DNA from: Chaunax sp. Z400
Taxonomy: Eukaryota; Chordata; Actinopteri; Lophiiformes; Chaunacidae
Direction of reading: 5' to 3'
NCBI GenBank assembly: GCA_037577475.1
Contig: CM075192.1
Location: 14,045,908 to 14,109,907, forward strand
DNA: 64,000 nucleotides
The position numbers were made by a program, and so were the translations under genes. The notes below the pieces were generated by a model, which saw only the letters and a program-made list of their open reading frames with translations, did no database searches and had not been told where the DNA came from. This document shows, piece after piece, positions 48,525 to 61,102 of this stretch (positions are counted from its first letter, which is position 1; each line of letters begins with the position of its first letter).

Positions 48525-49720
48525 ATTCATTTTGATGGGCGATTTCAACTTTAATTGGGAGGATAAGACAAAGAGATGGAAAAAAAGACAATTACAGATA
48601 GATATATCGTAATTAATATATATATTAAATTCACTAATAAACCTTAAAGAAACCAAAAGCCCCAGTGTGATCACCGGCTGATCATAATTTAACTTTCGTT
48701 GCAAGGAAATTGACAAAAAACACATTCAAAAATGCTACAGCAAAACACTCAAACATTTGATATTGTATATTAAAGGTAGGCAAGCTGCATTTGACAAATA
48801 ATTGACTCATCTGAACTGGGATGATGTACTATCTTCTGATCATTTACAGCTTGGTTGTAAAACTTTTACTTCTGAGATTAACTGTGAGGTAACCATTTGC
48901 TACAAGGATACAGAAAGAAAATCAAGCATAAAGGTCTGTGGGAACTGATGAAGAATAGAGTAGAAAAGAGATATAGACATGATTTGAAAAGGCTTGAAGT
49001 CATTCAAGAATTGAGAATGAGCAAATCATGTTTTTACCTTCATGTAATGAATGAGGCAAAAGTTAATTGTGAACTAATTTTAAAAAAAATAATCTCAAAG
49101 GGGTACAGCTTTATTTTGGAGATTTTCAGCTCTAGGCTCAGAGAAAATGATTGAAAGACAATAATGCCATTGCTGCTATTGTTAATCACTTCTTTCTTCA
49201 GTCTGTTACTGAGTTGGCAAAAAAAGAAAGAAAATATTGTCCCTATAGATGTTAGTCAAGGTTTTGATCTGGTTGTGATCAATGCAATAAAATGCTCTAA
49301 ATGTATAGATGCTTTTCAACTTGAGGCACCATGTCTTATCACATGACATTGACATCACTGTGGAATTGACACCATGCTCTTGAAAAAACACATTAATTCC
49401 TCCCATTGCTCATTTATTTAGTCTCTCAAACATAATAGTTTTCCCATTGGCTGGAAAACGACCAGACTTCCAGAAAGTAACTATAGATCTATAAGCAGTT
49501 CTATAAGCATACAGCCTGTACTCTAAGGTTCCTGAAAAAGAAAAGATGAGAACTGTATACACCTAAACAACCAATACAAGCAACTCTGGCTTGCACCATA
49601 TGCAGTTTGGCTTCAGAAAAAAATCACTCCATTGAAACAGCTAAGTTCCTTACATCTAACAGAACAAATCAGATCTAGACTTGATAAAGGAGAAGTTGAA
49701 CTGTATTTCTAGATTTGCAT
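48525..49720 (+). mobile_element. Non-LTR retrotransposon remnant between MATE paralogues 1 and 2
   Basis: Near 48531-48580 the plus strand encodes LMGDFNFNWEDKTKRW, the GDFN motif of an apurinic-type endonuclease. An intermediate region follows (48897-49154). Near 49602-49650 reverse-transcriptase-like residues QFGFRKK then, after a frameshift, HSIETAKFLT appear. Many stops break the frame. It fills most of the gap between the two tail-to-tail MATE genes. Confidence 0.65.
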
Positions 49721-50404
49721 TAAACATTTGTTACAGTTATTCATTATGTTCTATTTTTAATTTTTAAGTTACATTTTTCTTCTAGAGCACTGACTTGGAT
49801 GTTCTCATATTTATCCAACAGGATGCAATGTGTTAAAGTAAATGATAAGCCGTTTAGCAAAAATGATGTGTACAATGGGGGCATAATTTATGCATAAATT
49901 AACCATGATAAATAGCTGCGCATCTTAATTTTTTTTTCTTTTTTGATTTTCTTTTTCTAAAAGTTATATTTTTAAGATTTCCATGGAAAAATGATTTTAA
50001 GGTGACTCCGCAGGTTGGTCATCTTATCTGTAGCATATATCCGAAACAATAAACAGGCCTCTATGCCTACCAAAGAGTTGTAATACTATTAGGGGCTTTA
50101 AAGTCAAATGAAAAAATCTGCTTAAAACTGATTGATGCTAACTTTTGCTGCTCTCAGTTTTATTTTTGTTTTACACAATATTTAGATATCCTAATTTTTA
50201 AATTGCTCATGTTCAGGCACTGATAAATTGTATATGTGCATGTAATTTGTTATTTTTTTACAAACTTTCAGTGAATTTGGCAGCAATCAGGTGCTACTAC
50301 ATTATGTCAAAGAGAATGAGTCAAACTGTTCTATACATTAATACAGAAGCATTGTGGTTATCTTGGCATGCAAGGTCAGTCTGACTATTCATTTGGGGAA
50401 AAAT

Positions 50405-53400
50405 TTAATCAGTAGTATATGTAGTATTGATTTGGTCCAAAGTATTATTATAAAGAAAAGTATTATTCATTGAAGGCAGAGGCTCTGGCAAGGGCACAAG
50501 GAAGTGCACACACATTCCCACAGCTAGAAGTGCAAGAGCCACAAATAAAGTGAGGCCTCGTCTGACAATCAGCTGTTTGGTGGAGAGTTGGCCACCCCTC
50601 TGCTTCTGGACCTCATGTTCACCCTGGGTCTGCTCGTTCCCATCATGGCATTCGGTGCTCGCAGGCATGTAGTCACCCCTTGACTTTGGGGAAAAGATAC
50701 TGCCCATTACATTATCTTTTTGATTAATATGGAGTACAAGCATTGTCATGTTCAGTCAGGGGATAGCAAAAGTTAATAGAAAAATATAATCTCTATGAAG
50801 TTAGATTAATTGTTGCTAGAGTTCAGTTCAGTAGGCCACTTACGCTGCTATTAGCTCCTGTCTGGCCAGATGTGTTGTCACCTGGATTGTCATCTGACAG
50901 ATCAGTTGTGCTTAGTAATTTCAAGTGAGTTTTCTTCTGTGCTCGTTTCGTAGCCTGGAAGAAAGCAGAAAAATATAATTTCCACTTTCTCACATTCCTA
51001 CATGCAACAAGTCACTTTTGAACACACTGTCATTGATTTTGTAGAGATTTGAGTCAAAATTCTGAGGCTTCGCATACCTCCTCTGTCAGTGTCTTCCAGT
51101 TGAGGTTGAGGATGATAATGACGTAGATGATGGATTGCAAAATATCAGCAATGAGCAGGCCCAGCCAAAAACCTATGGTGAAAAAGACAAAATAGTATAT
51201 CAAGGGCACAGCAGTCTCCACATGTTAAAAATATGTTTTTTAGAATGCCAAAAAAAGATCACTCCATGCATTTACCTACGATTCCTAATTTGATAACAAA
51301 CATAAAGGTTATGGCCATTGAAAGTCCTACGCCGTAGTATCCAATGAGATTAGCCACAGCTGGTATCTTCTGTTTGCCCATGCCCATGAAGATGCCGGCA
51401 GATGCAGCCTATGATGCACAAAGACATCTCTCACATCATTGTCAAGCACATGGTAAATTCTGAATGGATAAACACTTTATATCAAAATTATTTTGCACAT
51501 TCATTTGTTATGCTGACAAAAAAATGGGACTCACCACAATTGCATCAAAGAACTGAAGGAAAACGTAAACATTGATCAAATGTGAGACCACTGCTACGAT
51601 TTTCCTGAAACAAGGTTTAATAATTAATATGGTTTTTTTCCTAAGCCAGTCTTTGTACTACTTTACCATAAATGAGTATCAAAATTATTTGATGTGAGTG
51701 CAGCTATAGACACTCACTCATCAGAGGTGAAGATGAAGCCAATGACATTTTTAACACAGGCAAGCACAATACCTTGAATAAATGCAAAAATACCTGCAAA
51801 AGATGAGGTGTGAGCTCTCAAACAGTACAGAAACAGCAAAAGAAACAATTGAATGCATTTACATGTGAACTAGTATATTGACTTTGAGTCTTATCTTATT
51901 TTAGATCATATGCGGAATATGGTGTTTACATGGAACATGAAAAACCAGTTTATTTATATCAGGTTCATTATCGCTTGCCTGCATGTGTTTCTTGATTTTT
52001 CCTCATCTCAGCCTCTTTATATGTGTATCAACAAAGAATGTTCAGAAATCAGGATATGTGTTTACATGCCACAGTAAGCTGGTTTCTACAGCCACAGTAG
52101 TATATAAAGATTTTTCCTCTCTCTCTCTTTTCTTCAGCTTTCTAAAACCAGAATAGGCTGTTTACATGTGCAACACATAACCAGGGTACTCCAAAAATGT
52201 CATCAAAACATGGTACTTATGTGTAAATATGTGAACTACAATAACAGAAAACATACATTATAACTGACCTGTTATAACAAAAACCATCTTGGTGGTGAAG
52301 AGTGCCCCTGCAGTGTCTCCTGCCCCGAGTGCATTTCCCACTCGAGCACATCCTGCAAATTCAAGACCAAGAGGGACCTATTTAGAAAAAGGATGTAGTG
52401 GTGTTAGCTCCAAAGTTCAAATATGTTTACTGGAACATTTTAAAGTTAGAATATGAGGCAAAGACTTGCAAGTAGTACCATGTAGAATATGTAAGCTATC
52501 ATTATAACAACATGTTGGGCTGCCAGCTCATCTCCACCCAGTATTCCTGATCATCACAGATAAAGAATAAATAAGTCATTACTCAAGATTTGTAAAAAAA
52601 GAAAAAATTGTGATTGCATTAATTGGCGTATTGATATTTAATAGTTGGTTTACCTGCAAAGAATCCTCCAAACTCATGAATCCACCACTCAAAGCAAGTC
52701 ATTAATGCACTGGGAACGGCCAGTCTCATGAAGGAGCCCCACTCCTTCAATGATTCTATAGACCAGCCTGCAGGGGGAGACAGAATCTTTTTAAGGCAGG
52801 GGAAAACTTAGAGGATGCACCCTGCAGTCCATTAGATCATTGGTCTCCACATATCAACTACATGAAACAGTCCCTCACCTCCCCATGTTGGTACATGGAG
52901 CTTTTTCCACCGAATGTAAGCAAACAGAAAAATACAGATGTAAGAGTACGAGAGACCAAAGGATACTGCAGACCCACTGTAAGACATGAAGATAGAAATC
53001 ACTGTGGAAATGTTTTACTCAGATTTAATGTTATAGATTTTGATATCACATATGTTAGAACACATACTTAACACCGAAATCCAACAAGTGAATAAGGACG
53101 TAGTTTGTCACCACATTTGCTATGTTAGCCAAGGCAGCACAGTACATTTGTGGCAGTATTATTCCCTGAGCACACAAACAGCAAAAGAAGTGATTAAGGC
53201 CACATTTCGAATCAAAACTGAAATTAGATTCAATAAGATTTATAACATCTGTATATGTAGAAACAAAATGATATAGAATGGGATCAATGCAGACAATTGG
53301 ATTTTGGTTTAGGACAACAATGCACCTGATTCTGCAGGTAACACTCCATAAGACAATGTAGAAACAATAGCTGCAGAGAAAAATTGTTAAAGAAAAGATA

Positions 53401-55786
53401 TTTATAATTTCTATTTGACAGCTTTTTGCACAGAAAAAAAACAATGACAAAACTGAAAATATGTTGCATTTTCATCTTAGAGAAAAGTTTCAACTCACCG
53501 GTACCGCAGGAATAAATGCTGTGATATACAGCTGGGCTATTCTGAAATTAAGGCACTGTATTCAGTTGAAATTAAAGACAAGCAAGATTTAAGACCATAG
53601 TGAGCAAATCTCAAAATCATTAGTTCACTCAGGAGCAGTGAAATATGAAAAACATCTTATTTAATGAGAAGCTATCAAGTTAAAAACTGTATTAATCTTT
53701 TTTTCTTTTTAAAGATAAAAATAGAACCAAACTATTTTGAGTTATATGAATTTATTATTGAAGAGCTCACAGAGAATTGTCACCATCATATTATCATCAT
53801 CATATTACTATCTACTATTACTACTAAGTTTTACATCTATGGTCAATCATGTACCCAACAGCAGCACTATCAGAAAGCAGCTGCGTTTACATTTGCTCTG
53901 ATAATCCCAACGCTATCGTCTCGCCCAGAACCAAACGAGTAACAAAGTTACTAATTCTTGTCAGTGTCAGTTAAATATCAAATATCAAGTCAAATATAAA
54001 AAGACTCAGATATTTCAGAAGTTGGTCTTAAATAGCCCCTTCGAACAAAATAAAAAGTTGGCATTATACATTTTCCCCAAACTACAGATACTTGAAGTCC
54101 CTAAGTTTCATACATACTATATCAACATTTCCACAATATGTATCACATCATGTTAAAATTACATGTATACTGTATGATCTGACTTTCTCATCCGTAGGTG
54201 AAGAGGACAGTGGAGGCGTGACCACCCTTGAGGTGACATGGCTAAACCAAGCAAGAGGCCACTGTTCCAGACTACTTCAGTCAACATTTTCTCGCTGTCT
54301 TTGTGACAACAAAACTGGATATATTTAATGAGATATCAGCATGTGCCTAAACCTGAGTATCTGATCACACTTGAAGCAAAGTGTTGTCACAACATAAAAT
54401 TGAAGCCTTAAATGTGAAGAAATGTAAAGATTTAACATATCTGTGGTTCACAGAAAAGCATACAGTACATTAATTAAGAAAAAAGAGTCATCTGAAGATG
54501 ACATAGCCCCACCCACCCCCGAATCCGCACAAAACATTGTACAACACTAAATTATATGTTATATGTTGTTTATGCAGAATGCAGTGACTACAATGCGGTG
54601 TTTTTAAAGTCGACAGGAGGATGCCTTGAAGTTCAGAATGAAATGACACGCATGTTTGATGCTGTTAAGTTACCTGGTCACCTCAGGGTCCTGGCCCAGA
54701 CATAAGAGGATGGGTTGAGCATTCATGAGGAGGGCCCAGCAGGGCAGACAAAATATCATCAGGATGAGGATGCCGCGCTGAAGGATCACTCCCACCCGCA
54801 GCAGGTTCTTGCCACCAAAGGTCTGCATGAGATATTTAACATTTTATAAAGTGCGGGTAGTGATAAATGATAGGGGTTGATAAAAAAGTGTATCATCATA
54901 TTAAAATGGTTTTCCATACCTGAGATATCAATGTATTAGATCCCATTGATAAACCTAGTCCTATTGCTGCCGTGGTAAGATTAATGGTCTGAAATGAAGA
55001 TGACACTTGAATGAGTTCGATGTACATTTGAGGATTCTGGTGAAAGCAATATTTCTATGGCTCATATGTGTAAATGTACAATTTATCGATTAAATCACGA
55101 GGAGTCTTTTCGCGGTAATTGTGAGAGAATTATAAATGCTATGTTGGTGTATTTAATATTTCATTTTTTCCCTTGAAATTACATCTCCTGCTGTCATTTC
55201 TTTGTGTTAGCTTCCACAGGTCTGTGGGGCATATAGACGACCACTTACAGCAGAAGCTATTCCAAAGCCAGCCAACACTTCATTTCCCAAACGCCCACAG
55301 AATAGCGTCACCACAAAGGGAAGCATGAAAGTGAGCATTTGAGAGGCCACCTAGAATGAAAAACATAGACAGAAGTACACTTAACACAGCTACCAGTTTA
55401 AATGTAAGTTGCGTTTAATTAGAATGGCGTATTGGCAGGTTGCTATTTGAAACTCACAAATGTTTTTAGGTCTATCGATTTCTGTTTCTAAGTGTTTGAC
55501 ACCAAAGTTTCTTTTCCTGACTTCTTAACCTTTTCTTTGGCAAAGACAGACTGTCATCAATCTTCTGTTGTATAAATCAGACTTTTAGAGAGGACAGCCT
55601 CAATCCATATGGTCCCTTACAGACAAAGCAAGGTATGTAAACAAAGCCATTTCTTACCAGAGGCCCTGTCATCTTCAGGATGTTGCACAGCTCCTCTCTG
55701 TAATGCTGGGGCATCATGCGGCGCACCCTCTTGCAGCAGGAACGTCTGTCATCGGACCCCTCCACATCTGCAGCACCAGATGCCAT
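50405..55786 (-). CDS. slc47a1: MATE organic cation/H+ antiporter, paralogue 2 (SLC47A1-like), 17 coding exons
   Basis: Exons in transcript order: 55786-55658, 55350-55249, 54988-54920, 54822-54674, 53541-53499, 53370-53326, 53165-53068, 52976-52879, 52767-52654, 52546-52479, 52377-52269, 51793-51718, 51604-51535, 51408-51276, 51172-51078, 50954-50844, 50683-50405. The sum is 1788 bases, 595 aa. Exons 2-15 match paralogue 1 base for base in length, proving common origin; exon 1 and the tail differ. The start MASGAADVEGSDDRRSCC is the first ATG of its frame in this exon. Family marks: RVGNALGAGD, CFEWWIHEFGGF, GIFMGMGKQKIPAVANLIG. The two TM7 glutamates are kept (Glu271, Glu276) and Asp387 stands for Glu389. 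The counterpart of human Glu300 is Met298, in AAQHVVIMIAY rather than AQSIVYELA. A thirteenth helix (LFVALALLAVGMCVHFLV) precedes an Asn-rich tail with NNT and NTT sequons. A minus-strand AATAAA lies at 50159-50164. Exact orthology within the fish slc47a family is not resolved. Confidence 0.94.
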
Positions 55787-55814
55787 TGCGGATCTCTTGC
55801 GACTCTGCACATTT

Positions 55815-56047
55815 CACAGACATATTTTGCATGTTTTGCACATTCTCACACAACTGTACATTACTTTTAAAACTAGTTCGTTGCATTTAATCGTGCTCTA
55901 AATTGATGATGTTTCTACGTTTCTTCTTTTAGATCTATGCTTAGATTTATGTTGACTTTCACGTAAGCACTAGAATATCAAATCAAGTTCCCTGTAGGTG
56001 TAAACGTACATGGCAACTTGGTAAACATTTCTGATTCTGATTCTGAT
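55815..56047 (+). mobile_element. LINE 3' tail upstream of MATE paralogue 2
   Basis: On the plus strand the segment ends with caaatcaagttccctgtagg, gtgtaaacgtacatggcaac and then (ttctga) repeats at about 56030-56047, the terminal pattern of a teleost Rex/L2-type LINE, the same kind of tail as at 31910. It begins within about 30 bases of the MATE paralogue 2 start codon, so it overlaps that gene's 5' UTR or proximal promoter. Confidence 0.55.
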
Positions 56048-56455
56048 GCTGAAGTGACTGTCTTCTCTACCAAGAACCGTCTTAGTTTGTCACCAGGATG
56101 TTTGAAAGGATTTAAAATCTCTCTACATTAAAACAAGGATGTTTTCATCTTGGCCGGTGTAGTTTGGAATTGTCTAACATTCAACATATTGGCTAGAAAT
56201 AGTTTTTAGTATATAGTTATCATCTAGTTAATATATCTTAAATAGAGTATAATATATCAATTGAACTCAAGCTCAAGGAAAAAGCAAAGACACTTTTGGA
56301 GTTTTATGCTTGTGTCTAGTAATGACGTGTTTGCCTTTTTTGTTAAAATTGAAAAAGCAACATTTAACATACAGCGAACATACAGATTAACCTACACAGA
56401 TTTAAGTCAGGTTATTAAACAAAGTGATTGCCTAAACCAGCGTTAAATGGCGGTG
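56048..56455. other. Intergenic, nothing recognised
   Basis: AT-rich, with no conserved frame or element between the LINE tail and the fold-back. Confidence 0.5.
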
Positions 56456-56828
56456 AATAAGATGCTGGTTAGTTGATCCTGTGTCAGCTTATCTCCACCA
56501 AGGAGAGTTGGAGGAGGTTATGTGATCACCCACATTTGCTAATTGTCTGCAAGACCTAAAAAGGTTTTAGGTCTTGAAGAGGATGTGCCTTCCCAGTCTT
56601 TTTGCTTGTGGTGCTGAACCAACATCATCTAATCCCAGTCTTACTGTAAATACCCAAAGGTAAAAAGGTAGCCCATCATGAAGTTTTGTTTGCACTCATT
56701 CTTAATCTTTAGTTATTTACAGCAAGCTTGGGAATAGATGATGTTGGTTTAGCATTACATAACCTCCTCCAACTCTCCTTGGCAAAGATAATCAAGCTGA
56801 CACAGGATCAAGTAACCAGCATCTTATT
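56456..56828. mobile_element. Nested fold-back element
   Basis: Outer arms of about 70-75 bases (aataagatgctggtta... at 56456 and its inverted copy ...taaccagcatcttatt ending at 56828) share the core aaggagagttggaggaggtt. Inner arms at 56612-56652 and 56714-56754 pair as well (gaaccaacatcatctaatcc with ggaatagatgatgttggttt). The left side holds an extra 85-base segment that is itself a hairpin around gacctaaaaaggttttaggtc (near 56549-56577). No transposase is present. The open frame at 56728-56976 runs through the right arms and is not regarded as a gene. Confidence 0.7.
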
Positions 56829-57595
56829 GACTGGAAATATATCTCAAAATGTTGTTGAACGGATTATGATGAAATTTTGTGTTGGGGTGGATCCTTGGCC
56901 AAGGAAGAGTTTATTACATTTCAAGGTGGATCCCAGTACATACGCCGATTTTGAATCATTTTTTCACTTTACTTAACATTGCTTAATAGGGCCTTTTTAG
57001 CCAATATTTTTGCCAAAATCGTGAAAAACTATAATGACACTCAGTACCGTGCATACCTCAGTCAAAGCCTAGAGCCCTTTTAATTCAATCCAGCCTCATC
57101 CAAAAGCAAACTCAAAGCCCCGTAATAATTCACAGAGCAGACTATCCCTATGAAAATGCCTTTAAATTTGGTGGAGGCGGATTTTTATTTGGATCCACGC
57201 CAAATTGCACGCACTCATAGATACCACCACCCATGGCCGTACCCATCATTGAGGTCACTGAGGTCTGGACCTCAATTTTTTTCTTCCAGAGGTGATATAA
57301 TAAAAAAAGTTGTGAAATAATTGCCTGAAAATAACTCTGTTTTGGTGCTTCAAATACATCGCACAACACCAAGATCATAGGCTGTCTCATCTGTTCACCA
57401 GCGTCATTGTTTGGTGTGTGTTGGGGTGGGTGGAGTTATTGATCTTGTCTGCACAAACCCTTTGTTCTCTGATTATGTTAACAAACTGGACATATTGCAG
57501 AATCCACCGAAGGCAGGACACAGGTAACTACAGATGTTAACTAGTTGACTGCTGCTAGTTAAATGACATTCTTCTCCAGACGTCATCTGACAAAT

Positions 57596-57830
57596 AGAAG
57601 AAGAAGAAGAAGCTTTATTTGTCACATACAGTTATACACGGTACAATGTAGCGAAATTCTTTCTCTGCATTTGACCCATCCCTGAGGAGCAGTGGGCAGC
57701 CAGTACAGCGTCCGGGTTCAGTATCTTTTCTTCAAGGATACTTCGACATATGGACTGGGGGAACTGGGGATTGAACCACTGACCTTCTGATAAGTGGACA
57801 ACTGCTCTTACCCCCTAGGCCACAGCTCCT
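57596..57830 (-). mobile_element. tRNA-derived SINE
   Basis: Read on the minus strand, the head begins ggagctgtggcctagggggt-aagagc, a box A-like sequence, followed by ggtcagtggttcaatcccc, which includes a box B-like GGTTCAATCC. The body (gggtcaaatgcagagaaaga) is a well-known teleost SINE/LINE-tail type, and the element ends with gacaaataaagcttcttctt and more ctt repeats. It is about 235 bases long. It is not a functional tRNA gene: the fold is incomplete. Confidence 0.7.
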
Positions 57831-58969
57831 GTGTGGTCACGCTGCCTTAAACACGTTAAACAGTGGCCGTCCATCCTGATGCTGGCTGGTTCACATGAGA
57901 TAATTAACAAGCTCGTTAGCTAAAATTACTTCATCCATCCGATGTCAGACTGGTTAAACTTAAGCAAAAGTTGAAATGCTCGTCTTTCAATTCAGTTTGT
58001 GTAAAGGGTTGAAAATCGTGTACCCATGAGGTAACCAAATTAATTTTTATTTCATTGCAGGATTAACTTAGTGGAGGTGGTAACATTCACATATAATTAT
58101 CAACAAAGTTGAAGTGAGTTCAACTGTGTTTACTTTGTGCACTGACACAGACTAAAATGAAAAGAAGACTGCAGCAGTTTATAGCTCAAGTTTAGGAAGG
58201 GAAGTGACAGGACATGATGAGACAGAGGAAAAGAAAGAGAGAAGGTGATGAAAATGAAACGAGAGAAAGAGCAGGTACAGGTCAGTCAAGTTTTCTCCTA
58301 CACTGTGATAATAGCTACATTAATAGTTTACAATACAACTGCAAAAAAAAAAAATCTATTGACTGGATAAAGAAAAGGATCTATCTATCTATCTATACTG
58401 TAGATGATACTTGTAGAATAATTAAGTTTATTTAAGTTTTATTAAAGACATTTCATTCATTCATGTTTAGGGGTTGTGATCAGCCTTCTATTTTTAACAG
58501 AATAAGTAAAGAATGATACAGGAGATGTGAAGAGAGGAGACAGGTAGTAAAGAGCCTCAGGATAGATTTGAACCCACAGCGTGTCATTTCTCGGGACTCA
58601 CACTTATATCGTTGAGCTACCTCCAGGACACAAGGTGATTCATGTATAAATTCAGTTGCTACTTGCGTAGTCAATCGCTTAACAATGCAAACATTATGTC
58701 CCTGTGCTGTTCAACAGAAACAAAGACTGACCTGAACACATTGCAACAATGTAGGCCTAATTACCACAGAGGTTTTGTTCTTTGGTAATTACAGTGGAAC
58801 CTATAGGCTCAATATAACTACAACCCCACTAACAAGCTCAGTTTTTAGGCCTCGGTATTTCTAAAATATTGCATACAGCCATGCCACCACCCTATATGCC
58901 GGATTTTTAAAAAATTGAGGTTCATGCATTATTCCTTGAGAAATTAAACAAAATATTGAAAAACACCCT
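57831..58969. other. Intergenic, nothing recognised
   Basis: Holds a short (tcta)n run near 58380-58395 and AT-rich noncoding DNA. No conserved frame was found. The region 56829-57595 to the left of the SINE is likewise empty. Confidence 0.45.
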
Positions 58970-59370
58970 ATTTTGCTATGTTAAAGACAGTGAAAAAAAA
59001 TCCTCCCATCAAGTTTCATGCAAATTTGTTCTGTAGTTTTTGCGTAATCCTGCTGACAAAGAAACCAAACAACCAACCAACCAACCAACCAACCAGCCAC
59101 CCATCCAACCAGCCAGCCAATCAAGCAGACACCCATCCAACCAGCCAGCCAACCAACCAACCAATCAACCAACCAACCAACCAGCCACCCATCCAACCAG
59201 CCAGCCAATCAAGCAGACACCAATCCAACCAGCCAGCCAACCAACCACCCATCCAACCAACCAGCCAACCAACCAACCAATCAGCCAACCAACCACCCAT
59301 CAAACCAGCCAACCAAATAACCAACCAACCAACCAACGGACACGGGTGAAAACCTTCTTGATGTAGGTAA
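58970..59370 (+). repeat. Dispersed repeat with an expanded (CCAA/CCAG/CCAT)n array
   Basis: The edges (tcaagtttcatgcaaatttg, gtagtttttgcgtaatcctg on the left; gacacgggtgaaaacctt on the right) match a dispersed teleost repeat that normally carries a short caaac tract between them. Here that tract has grown to about 275 bases (59063-59338) of tetranucleotides arranged in higher-order blocks such as agccacccatccaaccagcc. The resulting Asn-Gln-Pro-Thr frames on the plus strand and Gly-Trp-Leu-Val frames on the minus strand are artefacts. Confidence 0.7.
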
Positions 59371-60205
59371 TAATACTAATAGGCCAATCAAATTAAAACT
59401 GGCCTGTTCAAGCATGGACAACTTATAATGCTCCACCACTATGCACAATTGTATCCTAATCCAAATGTGGAGGATTAAAATATATATTTGGTGGGGGGCA
59501 ATATTGGCTCCTAGCACAGTAATGGAGAAGGGCAGAGACATGGCACTGTCGCCAGTTTAAGACTGAGATAATGCAGATTCAGAGAGAGATTAAAAATGAT
59601 CTCACGTATCTGTGAAATGTAAGAAGTTGTATCTAGACCAAAACCAGATCCAGATCAGCCATTGAAGAAGATCCTATTTTTGCTGTTAACACGTTTTGAT
59701 AACTAACACTACTGATGATAAACACATGATTTCAAATAGCCTACTATGATTTCTAGGGTCAATGAATCAAGTAGTAAGCAGATCAAAGCATCATGCCGAC
59801 ATCACCATATTGTGTGCTATGCCCTGGGTGCAATGAAACAATTTATGATCTCCTGAGGGTGATGAAAATGTAATGTGCCAATTTCTTCTTTGAGAGGGCC
59901 GCTGGTAACACATTAACTACCTTCAAAGGCAGGAAGGCTTGTTGGCAGCACATTGCAGAAACAGTGTCCTTGTATGCTCTCTATTTTTTCTTAGACTGTC
60001 TTTCATTTGCACTGTGACTGAGATCCACGATTCAACGTTGTGTCATGGAAATTGTTAATAAAATTAAAAGTTAATAAATTGACCTGCGTGGAAGGTTGAT
60101 ATTAAAAAGGAAAACCCCAGCATTTCTGAGATTAAAGTGGTAAATTCAAGAATTTCAAGAATAATATGGAAGCATATTGCGAGAAACTTGAGAAAAAAAT
60201 TGTCC
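59371..60205. other. Intergenic, nothing recognised
   Basis: No conserved coding or repeat signal was identified on either strand. Confidence 0.5.
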
Positions 60206-60600
60206 TGTTTTTCTGAATTAATGACATAGTTATAGCAGAATTCTGATATAAGTTTTCATTCAAAAAATCTGCTTTGTATTTCCTAATTAATGACAATTAT
60301 CTCATTAATTCAGAAAAATAATTGATTTTCTGAATTAACGACATAATTATGTCATTGAATCAGAAAATCAGAGCAGAATTTTATTTTTTTTAATGAAAAC
60401 TTCAGTTTTATTCTGAATTAACAAGATAATTATCTCAAAATTCTAGGAAGAGTTTTCATGAAGAAATAGTTTAATTAATTACTCAGATAATTGTGTCATT
60501 AATTCAGAAAAACGAAAATTCATTAATTCAGAAAAAAAAGCTTTTATGAATTAATGAGATAGTTATATAATTACTTCAGAAAAACAGAGTAGAATTTTCT
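60206..60600. repeat. Array of degenerate AT-rich palindromes
   Basis: At least five or six copies of an imperfect palindrome of the form ttctgaattaatgacat followed by aattatgtcattaattcagaa, separated by 20-40 bases that often contain cagaattttc or its complement. The copies vary in which half is kept. It is not coding. Such units could extrude cruciforms. Confidence 0.65.
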
Positions 60601-61102
60601 CAAGCAAATGCAATAGGCTTCCATAGAAAAGAACTCACAACTTGTAAGACAAAACTCCACCATTCTCTGACATTACAGTCAGAAATTAACGAGATAAAAT
60701 CACTGAAATAATTTTTTCCAAGACACTTCTTCACATTGCAAAGCTCAGTGGACCTCATCACACCCCATACACCAACAGTTGTTCATGCCAGCGGTTTATT
60801 ACATAATTATATTTGACAATCTGAGCGATAGTAGCAATTAAAATACTTTCAGCCCACAATCACCATGTTTTCTGGGCTTTAAATAGACGTTGTTGTTAAG
60901 TGAGCTTTTTCAGAAGGAAAACATACAGATTTAAATGTATTCTCATAAATTTGTGACTTTTATATCAGAGAATTGTTGATGTCTTTTGCGGGATTATTAC
61001 CTTCTCCCCGGGCTCGGATCAGTTTAGATTATGCATCGTAAATTGCCAGGACACCTATCTTTTCATATCTTTTCAATGTAGGACAAAGTTACTGCGTGAG
61101 GC

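Noticed and set aside
56728..56976. 82-codon open frame on the plus strand
   Set aside because: Its 5' half is the right arm of the fold-back element and no domain is visible.
57596..57830. A tRNA gene
   Set aside because: Box A- and B-like motifs are present, but the acceptor stem does not close and the sequence continues into a SINE body and tail.
58978..59366. Asn-Gln-Pro-Thr and Gly-Trp-Leu-Val repeat proteins
   Set aside because: Both are readings of the tetranucleotide array; no start context, splice sites or conserved part.
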